From assembly GCA_037577475.1 (NCBI GenBank), contig CM075184.1, positions 11,427,594 to 11,491,593 of the forward strand: a stretch of 64,000 nt of DNA, read 5' to 3'. The stretch's first letter is position 1. Every line of letters begins with the position of its first letter. Positions 23,301-35,000 of the stretch are shown in pieces. The stretch is from Chaunax sp. Z400 (lineage: Eukaryota > Chordata > Actinopteri > Lophiiformes > Chaunacidae). The position numbers and the translations under genes are program-made. The notes beneath the pieces were generated by a model, which searched no databases, was not told where the DNA came from, and worked only from the letters and a program-made list of their open reading frames with translations.

Positions 23301-26300
23301 GATTTACCTGAAATACAAGTAAAACCAAACACTCTTCTCCAAATATGTGATTTTGTCTTTCTTGTAGGTCTAAGGAAAAATGAAAAGAATAAACTGAAGA
23401 CTGTCAGTTACATTCAGAATATGAATATTAGCATCACCAGCATCATCCCCACACTGGCCACAGTTCTCACCTTCATAGTACACACTCTGTTACACTTCGA
23501 GTTCAACTCGACTGATGTGAGTACCTCAGCAGTGCAGTGCATACAATACAACAAGCTTTGCCAATAAGTTAATAGGTGTATCAAAAAAGGAACATATTAC
23601 CTTATCAGTATTGACGTGGTGTTCTTTGTCATTACCAGGCCTTTACCACCATCGCCATCTTCAACTCCTTGAGGTTCTGCTTAGCTCTAATGCCCCTGTC
23701 TATGAAGGCATTGGCTGAAGCTGCTGTATCAACAAAACGACTGAGGGTAAACTCTGTTCAGAGTTTTAAGTGCAGCATTCATTAAATTTATCACTGTTGT
23801 GGATCTCATTTGCAGTTACAATCTCAATTTCAAAAATATGAAAAAGATGTATGTATGATGAAATATGTGTGGCTGTTTTTAGAAAATATTGCTCATCCAG
23901 AATCCAGAGTCCTACCTGAGGCAGGATAAAGACAGTGACTCGGCCATTGTGATGAAAAATGCAACACTTTTCTGGACCATACCAGAGAGCCTGCCGGACT
24001 CCCCACCCAGCTCAGCCAAAGTGGATGAGGTGTCCCAAAATGAGAAGAATGAAACTTTGCCAACTCTGAGAAACATCTCCTTCACACTGCCAAAGGTGTG
24101 CTTTCACACTGATATGGATAAATGAGTTTGTTAGATTGTGTTAATGTTAAGCTTACTCTCTGTGTTATTTCCTGAAGGGCAACCTGCTTGGTGTCTGTGG
24201 GAATGTGGGGAGTGGAAAGACATCACTGATATCCAGCATTTTGGAGCAGGTTGGCTTCTTTTTCATCTTTACCTCTGCCAAGATGGTTATGTGATTGGTT
24301 TGGTTTGTTTGTTTGTCTGTTTGTTACCAGCATTATGCAAAAACTAATGGACGGATTTGCGTGCAATTTTCACCAAAAATGGAATTTCCTAGAGGTCATT
24401 CAATTTTGGTGATGATCCGATGAGAGATGGGACTGGTACTGTTGGAATAAGGTTCTGTGTCCACCAAAGGGTTTTTTTCCAGCTGAAAATGCCAGATGCT
24501 CTTCTGAAAACGCCCAGCTGGGAGCACTTGAGAGGACTTTGGAGGCGAAGCATTTTTCAGCTGAGGCACTTTGGTAGCTATGATTCAGAATATCCGTGGA
24601 AGTAATTTGTATTGCAAGTACCTAATTTTGCGAATAATTTGTTTCATTAACAAATACTGAGAGCAAAAATGCCAGCACAAGGTAGAGGACTTGCTCTGGC
24701 CAAGGAAGAAGGAAGAAGGGAGAGAGGATGGACCCACAGGTCTTTGTTGGTTCATGAGATTTTGTGGTATTTGTCCTGCCCCTCCTCCACTGTGATTGGA
24801 CGGCTGGGTAAAAAGTGACAGTGATGAGCGCAGCATTTCACCCAAAGTTGAACATTTTTCAATTCTCGCCGACCACCAAAAAACGGCAAACGTGCAGCGC
24901 TCAGCGCAGAAAAGACTTTAACTCTTGTACCATCTTTTATGTGCGCCATTTTTATTGGCTGCTAATTTTCTAGTCAGTCTAGTTAATTTAATTGTCCACC
25001 ACTCTTGTTGGCCGGATGTTACTCAAAATCCTTATTATCTCTGGCAAGCAGGTTATGTTTTCACCTGCATCCATTTGTTGGGTTGTTGGTTGTTTTGATT
25101 GTTTGTTTGTTGTGCAAATACTAACGGATTTCTACAAAATTGGTGGAAGGATGGGACAGAAGTATTAAATTAAATAAACATTTTGGTGTGGATCCAGATA
25201 AATGGGCAGATCACTTAAACATTGCTAGATAGGGTGTTTTTTCTAAGTTTTCCCTAATAACGCAATGAGAACTGAGTTACATGAACCTTACCTTATCTGA
25301 CTGGGTATGGGTCAGATAAGGTATAAAGACATTTGTAGAATTGCTTTATTGAGTATCATTGTAGTTGAAATGTGTTATGTTTAAACCAGATTTAACTGAT
25401 GCTGTGTGACTTACTGTGTTTCTCATGGTTCTCATTTATATTTTAGATGCACCTCCTGCAGGGCTCCCTTACAGCTAATGGGACATTTGCCTACGTTTCC
25501 CAGCAGGCCTGGATATTCCATGGAACTGTCCAAGAAAACATCCTGATGGGGGAACAGTTTGACCAGGCCAAGTAATTGATTATTGAACTCTGATAAATGA
25601 ATTTAATCTGTACCCACAGATTAATCTGAATATGGAAACAATAGGAGGCATTTTTAAAAAGGGGATACCATGTGTGATGTTACCAATTGCTCTTTACAGT
25701 GACATGGACTACAAGGCTTGAGTCAGCCTTCCTTTTACTGCTATATCACATGACAACATGAAAGGATTACCCTTATCTTTGTGAGTTTGCATCTGGCGAG
25801 GTTGTCAAACAAGAGCAAAAGTCAACTCTGTCATCTGATAGGTTTATCATTGGGAAATCTTGCTTTGCTGCCAAAGAAGCAAGAAGCGAGGCTGCTTACC
25901 CATGTGCAGTATTTTGATGAGTCATATCATCCAGCTGGCGTTTACGAATGTGGTTAGGCTTGTAGTTGTGTTGTAAGCATTATGCTTGAAGTAGAGATTG
26001 TAGAAATGTAATATGCACTGGACCTGAGCAGCGTTCTCTGACACTACATTTGGAAATGCTGCATTTGTGAGCCTGGCATTTTGTTATGAACTCTCTGTCA
26101 TGTTAATTGTCTGTGGTGCTACAGAAATAGTCAAATAAGAAACAGACCACAAGTTTGCTTGTTCATTACTTCTCATATATGTTGAACAATCAGCTTTATT
26201 GTGCTGGCTGTATTTAAGTACTTTCCTCAGATTACTTTAAAATGTAGTCAGTTACTTAAAGGTATACTCCCACTCAACGAACAGCCGAGGCGTACAAAAT

Positions 26301-29300
26301 GCATTCCACCAAATTGCGGCATATTAATATATTATTTTAATATATTAATAATAAATATCATTTTATTATTCGGTCAAGTTTCAATGTATAATTCAAACGA
26401 AAACATGCCTAACGAAAGGGAATTCTGTGGGGAAATTTGTTTGGATTCCCCCACCTGACCGCCATTTCCCAGCAGGTTCCCGTCGCTTATGCGCGTGTGC
26501 AGAAGTACAAGCTCTACCGCAAATATAATGGAGGAAGATAACCCACAACCAGTAAGTATGACTGAGTGTTTGTTTGAGTTCATACCACAAAAATAACGAC
26601 ATATTCAACTCGCATCGCCTGCTTCACCAATTAGTGTAACATAGAAACCTGGGAAAGTCCTTGTCACGCGTGACGTCACCGAATTTGAAAATGGCCCATT
26701 GTTTACTTCGGAATATTCGCCCCTCAGGGGATTAAAATCGGAATTGTTGTCTGTATTCCGCTGTGCTACAAATATGACTGTTACATCAGGCTGTAGAATA
26801 GCATTTGTCCTACTGAATAAAATATCGTGGTTCAAAATTCTTCATACGCCTTGAGCAGGAATATACTGAGTGGGAGTTGCTCTTTAATTTGGTTTCATGG
26901 CATTTTTGGTAATTACTGTATTAGCATAATCCATCTCAAAATTTTTGGATTGCATAAAAATAAAATCTTTCTTCTAAAAAAAAGTTTTTTACCATTTAGA
27001 AAACTGAGTTTTAAAAAAATCATGTCTTTAAAATGACTCTTTTGGATACACTATAGCTAGCTGAGTTTCAGGCAATGTCTTGTCTTACTCCACAGATACG
27101 ACAGAGTTTTGGATATCTGTAGCCTCAGACCTGACCTGAAAATCCTCCCATATGGTGATAAGACTGAGGTAGGAGCTCTCTGCTGTATGACTCGCTGCAG
27201 AAATTATTTCTTACAAGTGGCGTGGAACTTTAACTACTAACACCCTCTTATGTGTGGTAAGAACTTCTCTTGTGGTCTTGTGGATTCACAAAATTTTAAC
27301 AATTCATTGCTAGCTACTAGCCAGTCAGATCGGTAGAATTTCTTTGCAGATATGAGTATCCTGACTTTAAGGAGGAACAGGTCTGAGATAAAGCTCTGCA
27401 TAAGGAATTGTAGCAAAGCTGCTGATTAATTAGACGTGTTCTAACATTCAACATATTGTATTATGGAGTGATGTGTTTTACTTGTTTTTTGTGAAAGTCC
27501 TCTTCATAATTCAAAGTTCAGAAGCTCTCTGTGCTGTTCTGTACAGTTTGTCGTGGAATCTAGTGACATAAAAACTTGGTTTTCTTTTCTTTATGGTGAT
27601 TTCTTTTGAACAACACCTTTCCTATAGTAGAACTTGGTGACTTTTGACTATTTGTGTGGTGTAAACATTAACTTTACTCACAACGCACTAGGGTTTTGTT
27701 TTTTTCTTGAAGTCCATTTTAACCTTATATGGTGGTTCGGGTGTAGGTCAAAATTAATAAATAACAAGTTAAATGCCTTAGTTTTAGTTTCTGCATTGTT
27801 GGAAATTAGTCAAAGTAAAAACTGGATTTTTGAATGCAGATCCTGCAGCCAGTGTTCTTTGTAGTTTTATACTGTTTTGTTGGCAGATTGGAGAGCGAGG
27901 GCTGAATCTGTCAGGGGGACAGAAGCAGAGGATCAGCCTGGCCAGAGCTGTGTACTCCAATAAGGACATCTTCCTCCTTGACGATCCACTATCTGCTGTC
28001 GACGCTCATGTGGGAAAACACATTTTTGAAGAATGCATTAAAAAAGAGCTGCAGGGGAAATCAGTCATACTGGTTACACACCAGCTGCAGGTGGGAAAAT
28101 GCACTTCAGCAGAAAGTGAATCCTAAACAGCTTCTTATCAGTCATAAACGTTTTCAATTAAAATTAAAAAACTCACTCGTAAATTTTCATAGTACCATAT
28201 TTAGAATTTATTTTAGATCACATCTCATTGTATTGTGATAATGCCCAAAATAAAAGTAAACCACACAATAGGAAGTGATGTCTGGCTGCTGTAGACTGTG
28301 TTGGGTATACCTCTGGCCAAAATGCTGGGATGGAGATGAGGTTGTCCTCGTGTGTCTGACAGTATCTGGAGTTCTGTGATGGCATTTTGGTTCTGGAGGA
28401 TGGTGAGGTGCTTGAGGCTGGAGACCACAAGGCCCTGATGAAAGCCAATGGACGCTACGCTCAGCTCATCAGCAACTACCAGATGGAACAGTCCAAAGTA
28501 AAACACCTTGCAGTTCAAACCTCAGATGTACCGTAGTTCTGCTATTCTCACCATGTGTCTTTATTTTATTGTTTTACTAGCTGTAAATGGAATTTTTACC
28601 TGTTCTTGTTTTACGAGCGCAAAAACAATTTTTTAAAAGTTAGCTGTAAAACAAGGGACAATTCTCTCCTAATTTCAATTTGTAATAGGAACAGGAACAT
28701 GTCTTCTGCAAAGGCACAAGTTAATGGTTTATCAACAGCTGTGGTGAAGGAACAGTAGATGATACTTTCAGCTTATGCAGACTCATTGTTTATGCTTATC
28801 ATTTACAAACTCAGAGAGAGGAAGATGAACAGTCGTCCCAAGAAGATGCAGAGCTGACGGAGGTTGAGATGACAAATCCCACAGATGGTGGTATGGTGAA
28901 CACAGGTATGGAAACCTGCAAAAAAAGAAGAAAAAAAGGTCCTAAAACACAATATATGGAATAATATATGATGCCTCACTTCAGCATTAGAGAATTTAAA
29001 ATAATAAAAAATGAAGCTGGAGCTCATTATAGATTTTAGTACAAAGACACACCAATAAGTATTGTAGCATATAATGCACTAAGTTGAAGAAATGGATTCC
29101 TAAAGCAGCTTCATAGCTAGTAAAAGAGATGTAATTAAGAGGTCAGAGGGAGTGTCAGCAGTGCAGTGAGGTAACAAAAAGATTACAAAACTTTGTGTTG
29201 ACAACAAACCATCTCTGATTGTCAATGTACTGTGATTATTGTAATATTTTATGATTTTTATGGCTTCGTTGGAGTCTCCACAGTAAAGAGATGATTCATT

Positions 29301-31956
29301 TTACAGTCATTTATTTACATTTCTCCACACTATGTGCTTCCTTTCAGCATTTGACATGTCAGATGAAAAAGATGATGGAACAAACCAAAACACAGGCCTT
29401 AAACGTGAGTCTACCACAGTTTTTTTGTAATTGTGACTCTAATGCTGGTGCAGGGTCGTCCCCCTCAGATGTATATCCAGTTTCTGAAAGGAGGTTGGGC
29501 TCGCATGGTTTAATTTTTTGGTGGGATACTAAAAGCCTGTATGCTTAGTTAAGCAGCCAGTATGGTTTAAGAGAAGAGTGTGGTAGATGATCTGACAGCT
29601 TTGGAAACCACTCGCTTCCACACCTTCCCAACAAGATAATTGGGGAGGGTGTGTCTGATTTCTTTAATTTCCATAGTGATAAACTGACATTCACACCCAC
29701 TCTCTGCTGTGATTGGCCAGGTTTGTTTAGGTACCAAAATAAGCAGGGTTGCAGCTTGTCTCTCAAAATTTCTATTTTCATTTTCTACACAATGATTTAA
29801 GTCGTCTTTCATGGAAGACTATGAATTCCTTCCAGGAGAGAAAATGATCTTTGTTTTCCTCATATTTAAGCAGTTATCACATCTATGATGGTATTTTCAT
29901 ACCGCAGCAAGTGTAGCCATTAGGAACAGCTGTAAACACGTTTGCCTCCTGACATGTTGAATAGACTTCATCTCTGCAATTCATTTACACAATAGCAAAT
30001 GTAGCAAGTGTCTGGGTGATTGGAAATTCGGTGAAGCTAGTGTACATTTAAAGCAAAATCATTCAGCCTTGTTGCATATTGGGTTTATTGGCAAGACTTA
30101 ATATTTATCAACTCTTAGCAATAGCCAACTCAAAGGAGAACTGTTTAAATCGCTCAATACAACAGATATTACAAATGTTTTTCCCAAATATAACACAAAA
30201 TGCTTCTATTCCTGACTACTGCAGTCTCAAAATGATTCAACCCCTTAATAACAAGTGTCTCTATTATTTTGTAGAGACCCTTTAGCTGCTATGACCTGCT
30301 GCAAACTCGATGCATATCCAGATACCAGCTTCTGGCAGCGTTCCTGAGTAATCTTAGTCCATTCCTCTTGGACAAAGACCTGCAGGTCTGTAATATGCCT
30401 GGGTTTACCTGCTGCAACTATACCATCTTCAAATACCAGCAGGGATTTTCTATGCCTAACTCTAGGCAGAGACGTCCAGGTCCAGCAATATGAGCGAGAG
30501 AGAGAGAGCAATCAGTTCAACACAAAACACCTGGAATAATTTGCTCTCTCTCCCTGCCCCCATTCCCTGAACCACCCCTACTCCCTCTCTCTCTTCTGTC
30601 GTCAGCTAACCAAAACCACTCTGCCACCTACCCCCACCGCCCAACTTAAGCTGGGGAGCCATCTGGCCAAGCTTACAAACACCAGCTGACACTGCCTGTC
30701 CACTGGACCTAATGTGACGCACCCCCCAGTCCTGGGGTTGGCCAGGTCTGTGCCGCTGGGAACGAACCACTGGTAATGACCCACCAGCCTCCAGAATGGC
30801 CCCACCTCTTTTTTGGTCTTGGGCGGCCGACAGGCTGCAGTGGTCGCTGTTTTCTCAGCATATGAACGCACCTGCCAACGACCGAAGTGGAACCCCAAAT
30901 ACAGTGTTTCCCTCCATCCAGCTGCATGCGTCCCCGAGTTGGTGGTTAACCCAGCCTGCTCCAACGACTTGAGCGTCATAGGTACCTGCCACACCTGCCC
31001 CACCCACGTGTCACTGTGGATGACCTCATCTCTGTAAGTGGCAGCATATGCGGCGTGTGGGCACAGCACGTCACTCCGAAAACTGACTGGGGCATCGAAC
31101 AAATCAACAGGACACACAGCTGGTCCAAACAGTACAGAGTGGAATTGGCTGCATTTCCCTCAAACTCCGTAGACAAGGGAGTCTCCCAGTAGCCCTTTGC
31201 TTTATCCAGTGATGAAATAAATCAAGCAGTGTCCAAACGTTCACTGAGCTCATCGTCCCGGGGCATGACATAAACATCAGAGCGTGATACGCTATCTGAC
31301 TCTTGATAGTTCACCTCTGATGCCCCCACCACTGCTCTGGGGTGAAACAGGCTGTACTGTACAGTGGACTTCGTGCAACCAGAATACACCATGGCATGAT
31401 ACATACCCCCTTGGACCCTTACCAGGACATAGTGTGACTCACCGGGACTTGGGGAGGACACAGAGAGGCCAGCAGCCTGGACTGCCTGACTGACCTCCAT
31501 CAGCAGACACGCTCTGCGCCAGTGTCTGGGCTGTCGCACCTCTACCACTCCTGCCCTGGCATTTGAGGAGTCCATTGTAGGTTGGCAGCAGCGCTTGTAG
31601 CGGCCACTGGCCATGACAGCAGGGTCTCCAGTGCACAGGTCTGTCTCTCCACTTGGGCCTGAAGAACCTAAAGGTGCCAGCGATTACCCTCCGCTTGCTC
31701 ATGATGCATCGCCGAAAGCCTCTTTAGCATGTAGGCTAGCTCCAGTGCTGGCTGCTCCGACTGTTCCTGTCTCTCCGTCCTGCTCATTACTGAGTCCTTG
31801 TTGGGCGTCAGTGTGGCAGTGAGCTCTCTGCTACCACAATGTGTGTGGGTTCTCTCAGTGACGGCACCTTGATGACATTTTTATTTTACCACTACCTAAA
31901 CTAAACACAACCTAAACACACCCCAGTACGCTTTTCAGCTCCTTTAGTCCAGATGC

Positions 31957-32034
<78 letters not shown>

Positions 32035-35000
32035 GTCCTCAGCGGACCAAACCCACACTGCCACAGTGTTCTTTTCAGCATAAGCTTCATTCTTCCTCCT
32101 CCAAACATACTACTGCTCCATAGGCCAAAAAAGTTACAGTTGTGTTTCACTCCACAGAACAGCATCCCAAAACTTTTCTGTCTTATCTAGGTGGTTTGGA
32201 GCTACTGGAGTCGACTTTTCTTGTGCCGTTTGGTCAGCAGCGGTGAAAGTCTTGGAGTTTGGGCATGGAGCCCTTATTTAGGCCATAACAGAAAAAAAAA
32301 GCTTTGGGATTCTACTGCAAATGTGAGGTGGTTGAATAGTTTTTAGACTGCAATAGTCAGTAAAAGTAGCATTTTGTGTTGATTGTGGAAAAGAAGCGGT
32401 GTTTTGCTATTTAAACTGTGTTTGTTTGATTTTGTTATTGTTAACAGCTGATAAATAGTATATATTGCCAATAAACCTCATATATAGTACAATGGGAGTT
32501 GATTAATTTAGCCTCTAACTGTACATCTTTATAAATCCAGTCAGTCAAGACACAAATGTTATGATTCTACAAAATTATTTTCTTTGCCTTCAGCTGCTAG
32601 CGGTGATCAGCTGGTGAGTCAGGAGACCTCTGAAGAAGGTGCCGTCTCCTGGAGAGTCTACCATCGATACTGCCAGGCAGCTGGAGGTCTGATACAGCAC
32701 AGACACATCTGCATGTATGAACTGGCATGATTGTATACAAATCACACATGGCCAACCCAGCTGATGGTATTTGGTGTGACTGTGTTACTGCAGGCTACTT
32801 CGTCATCTTCCTTGCCATGCTTAACATCTTCCTGTTGATTGGATCCACAGCCTTCAGCAACTGGTGGCTCAGCTTTTGGCTGGCGCAGGGTGATGGGGTG
32901 AGAAGCATATCTTCACTCTGTCAAAAACACACACATCCACACACACACTATACTTTATGGTCACAGCATTCACAATTATAAAAATCTTAAATTTTCTCTT
33001 TTTCCTCCAGTCAAAAAATGCTTCAAGTGAGGGGAACATCTTAGAAAACCCACGACTGAACTTCTACCAAATGATTTATGGTTTGGGGATTGTTGTCATG
33101 GTGACACTTGCCTTTATCAAATGCTTCCTCTACACTGGGGTCACCTTGAGTGCTGCCTGTCATCTCCACAACACCATGTTCAAGAATGTAACGTAAACCC
33201 CCAACCTTCTATATAGCATCAAACATTTTCACAGTACACTTTTAATTATATAATCATGTTAACTTCTAAGTGCTTTGAATGTGCGATAATTTCAAATGTC
33301 TTTTAAAACTTCTAACTATATGATGATAATCCCACAGTAACATTGTTTTTCTTTTCTTTTCTCAGATTATCCACAGTCCCATGAGTTTTTTCGACACAAC
33401 ACCAGCCGGCCGCATTCTCAACCGCTTCTCCAAAGATCAAGAGGAGGTGGACATTGTGCTTCCCCTCCACATGGACCCTTTCTTGAATTTTTGTCTCATG
33501 GTCACCTTCATCATTATCATCATCTCAGGTGTCTTCCCCCCCATCCTGGTTGTGGTGGCTATTTTGGGAGCTTTGTTCATCCTCATTCTCTTGTGAGTTG
33601 ATATCAGTTAATTGTGAATTATGCAACATTCACTGCCTCCAGATATCACACACGCTCACTCAATGAAGTTAAAAAGTGGCATCTGAACACACATTTTTCT
33701 GAAAATCAGATCGAACTGTGACATTAGGTTGCACTGATCAAATATGAATCAAGATTCTGTTACTGCATAAACTATTTCTCAAAATGTTTTCAGAAACATC
33801 TTTTAGCATACTGTTAACCTACAACTGGAGAACAATTTCATCCGGCCGACATACAGATGGACTCAAATGCAATAACAGGCAGGAGGCCAGACCAGCTACC
33901 AAAACTAAAACCAGAGATGATCAGATTACAATGCTTACTTTGACAGTGTGATGTCATTTTCTGCTTTGGATGTTTACATAGCAAATTGTTGTTTGCTGCT
34001 ATATTAATGCTCAAATTCTCATACATTTGCCCTTTAAGTCTAAGGATGGCTGGCACATGTGACGAGACATAAGCGTCGAACTGGCAACTACTGTAAAGAG
34101 GGGAAAACACACAGACTAAATACACTGGGAGATGAGACAGTGGGAAACAGGTTGCACAGGGAGGTGGAGACAATCAGACAATCGCACACTGGAGGGAAAA
34201 ATTAAGAGGGAAAACTTAAAGTGGAGCAGGACAGAGAAAACCAAAGGGGCAGACAGGTAAAGAACACAGAGAACAAGAAACATAAATCCCAAAGACATGA
34301 GAGGAAAGAGACTGGACACGTGGAGAAGGAGTCTGCAGGACCACCACCGACTGGACATGTGGAGCAAAAGTCGGCAGAAGTGCCCCCGACAGAACACGAG
34401 GAGCAGGAGTCGGCGGGACCACCTCCGACTGGACATGTGGAGCAGGGGTCGGCGGGACCGCCCCCGACTGGACACGAGGAGCAGGAGTCAACAGGACCAC
34501 CTTTGACAGGACACGAGGAGCAGGAGTCGGCGGACTGCCCCCGACAGAACACGAGGAGCAGGAGTGGGTGGGACTGCCCCTGACTGGACACGTGAAGCAG
34601 GACTTGCGGAACCACCCTTGACAAGAGACGAGGAGCAGGAGTTGGCGGGACCACTGACTCAGAGTCCAAAACAGGGTTCAACACAGGAGTCGGGCAGACC
34701 TCTGCAACAGGAATGGGTTGAGACTCTGGGGTACAGAGGAGATGAGATGAGAAGAAATAGAAAGTACAAAAATGCAAGCAAAGAACATGAAGCAGGAACG
34801 GAGAGTGTAACAGGGCAAAATAAATAAGCACAGCAAAGACAGGATGTGTAAAGCAAAAAATCACAAGGAAAAAATTATCTGTCAAAATAAAACAGGAAAC
34901 AATAAACACAGAACAAAGACAATAACCCTACAAAATAAGAATAACAGCAAACCAAGTCCTAAAGCATGACACACGAGAAAACGGATTTCTACAAGAATTG

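Larger units (their letters stand above)
17909..23746 (+). other. abcc12: abcc12-like exons 3-9: first transmembrane domain (TMD1)
   Basis: Residues about 64-434. Begins with the family motif HPVDNAGF and the FTTFSWMTPMM segment, then hydrophobic helices: LIFSVIIGVLAMVAAFLG, LLYGVGLAVGLF, VVFASFLLSAPVLFFMCIIY, GVFIYLIFIPV and IIPTLATVLTFIVHTLL. Between helices are conserved cytosolic coupling pieces (ALNLRTAVRLKGA; VRTMNEILSSIKLIKMYAWE). An N-S-T glycosylation motif sits at residue 395, in the short loop before the last helix. Six helices are expected from the family; I can outline five clearly. Confidence 0.8.
23883..28497 (+). other. abcc12: abcc12-like exons 10-15: first nucleotide-binding domain (NBD1)
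   Basis: Residues 435-708. Walker A GNVGSGKTS with Lys519 (exon 11), Q-loop Gln548 in YVSQQAW (exon 12), signature LSGGQ at 603-607 and Walker B FLLDDP with Asp627 (exon 14), H-loop His660 in VTHQLQ. Asp628 stands where catalytic sites have Glu, which is the normal ABCC pattern for the degenerate site. A low-complexity acidic/Ser-Pro stretch (about 462-490) precedes the domain core. Confidence 0.85.
30050..32355 (-). mobile_element. Tc1-like transposon, interrupted by a gypsy element
   Basis: The left part (30050-30486) and right part (32066-32355) match the other Tc1 copy at 46203-46995 and the known layout of fish Tc1 elements. Minus-strand residues LQVFVQEEWTKITQERCQKL match the C-terminal end of the transposase (FALEEWAKIPQECCQKL in the second copy). 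Right part shows GCATAAGCTTCATTCTTCCT and AACAGCATCCCAAAACTTTT, seen also in copy 2. The middle is replaced by foreign sequence, and both halves have decayed. Confidence 0.7.
29405..32593 (+). other. intron 17 of the abcc12-like gene, enlarged by transposons
   Basis: Largest intron (3189 bp). About 2.3 kb of it (30050-32355) is a Tc1-like element broken by a gypsy element; the remainder shows a repeat-like piece at 29560-29780 and unremarkable sequence. Confidence 0.7.
28815..32686 (+). other. abcc12: abcc12-like exons 16-18: linker between the two halves
   Basis: Residues about 709-788. Exons 16 and 17 are short and rich in Asp, Glu, Ser, Thr and Asn, as expected for the flexible linker (regulatory in relatives). 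Exon 18 ends in VSWRVYHRYCQAAGG, the start of TMD2. These exons flank the largest intron (29405-32593, 3189 bp). Confidence 0.8.

Noticed and set aside
31944..32165. Frame rich in Arg-Glu
   Set aside because: It is a translation of the CT/GA microsatellite.
34202..34909. Minus-strand frame of 235 codons and overlapping plus frames
   Set aside because: They stay open because of the 39-bp minisatellite; they lie within an intron and resemble no protein.
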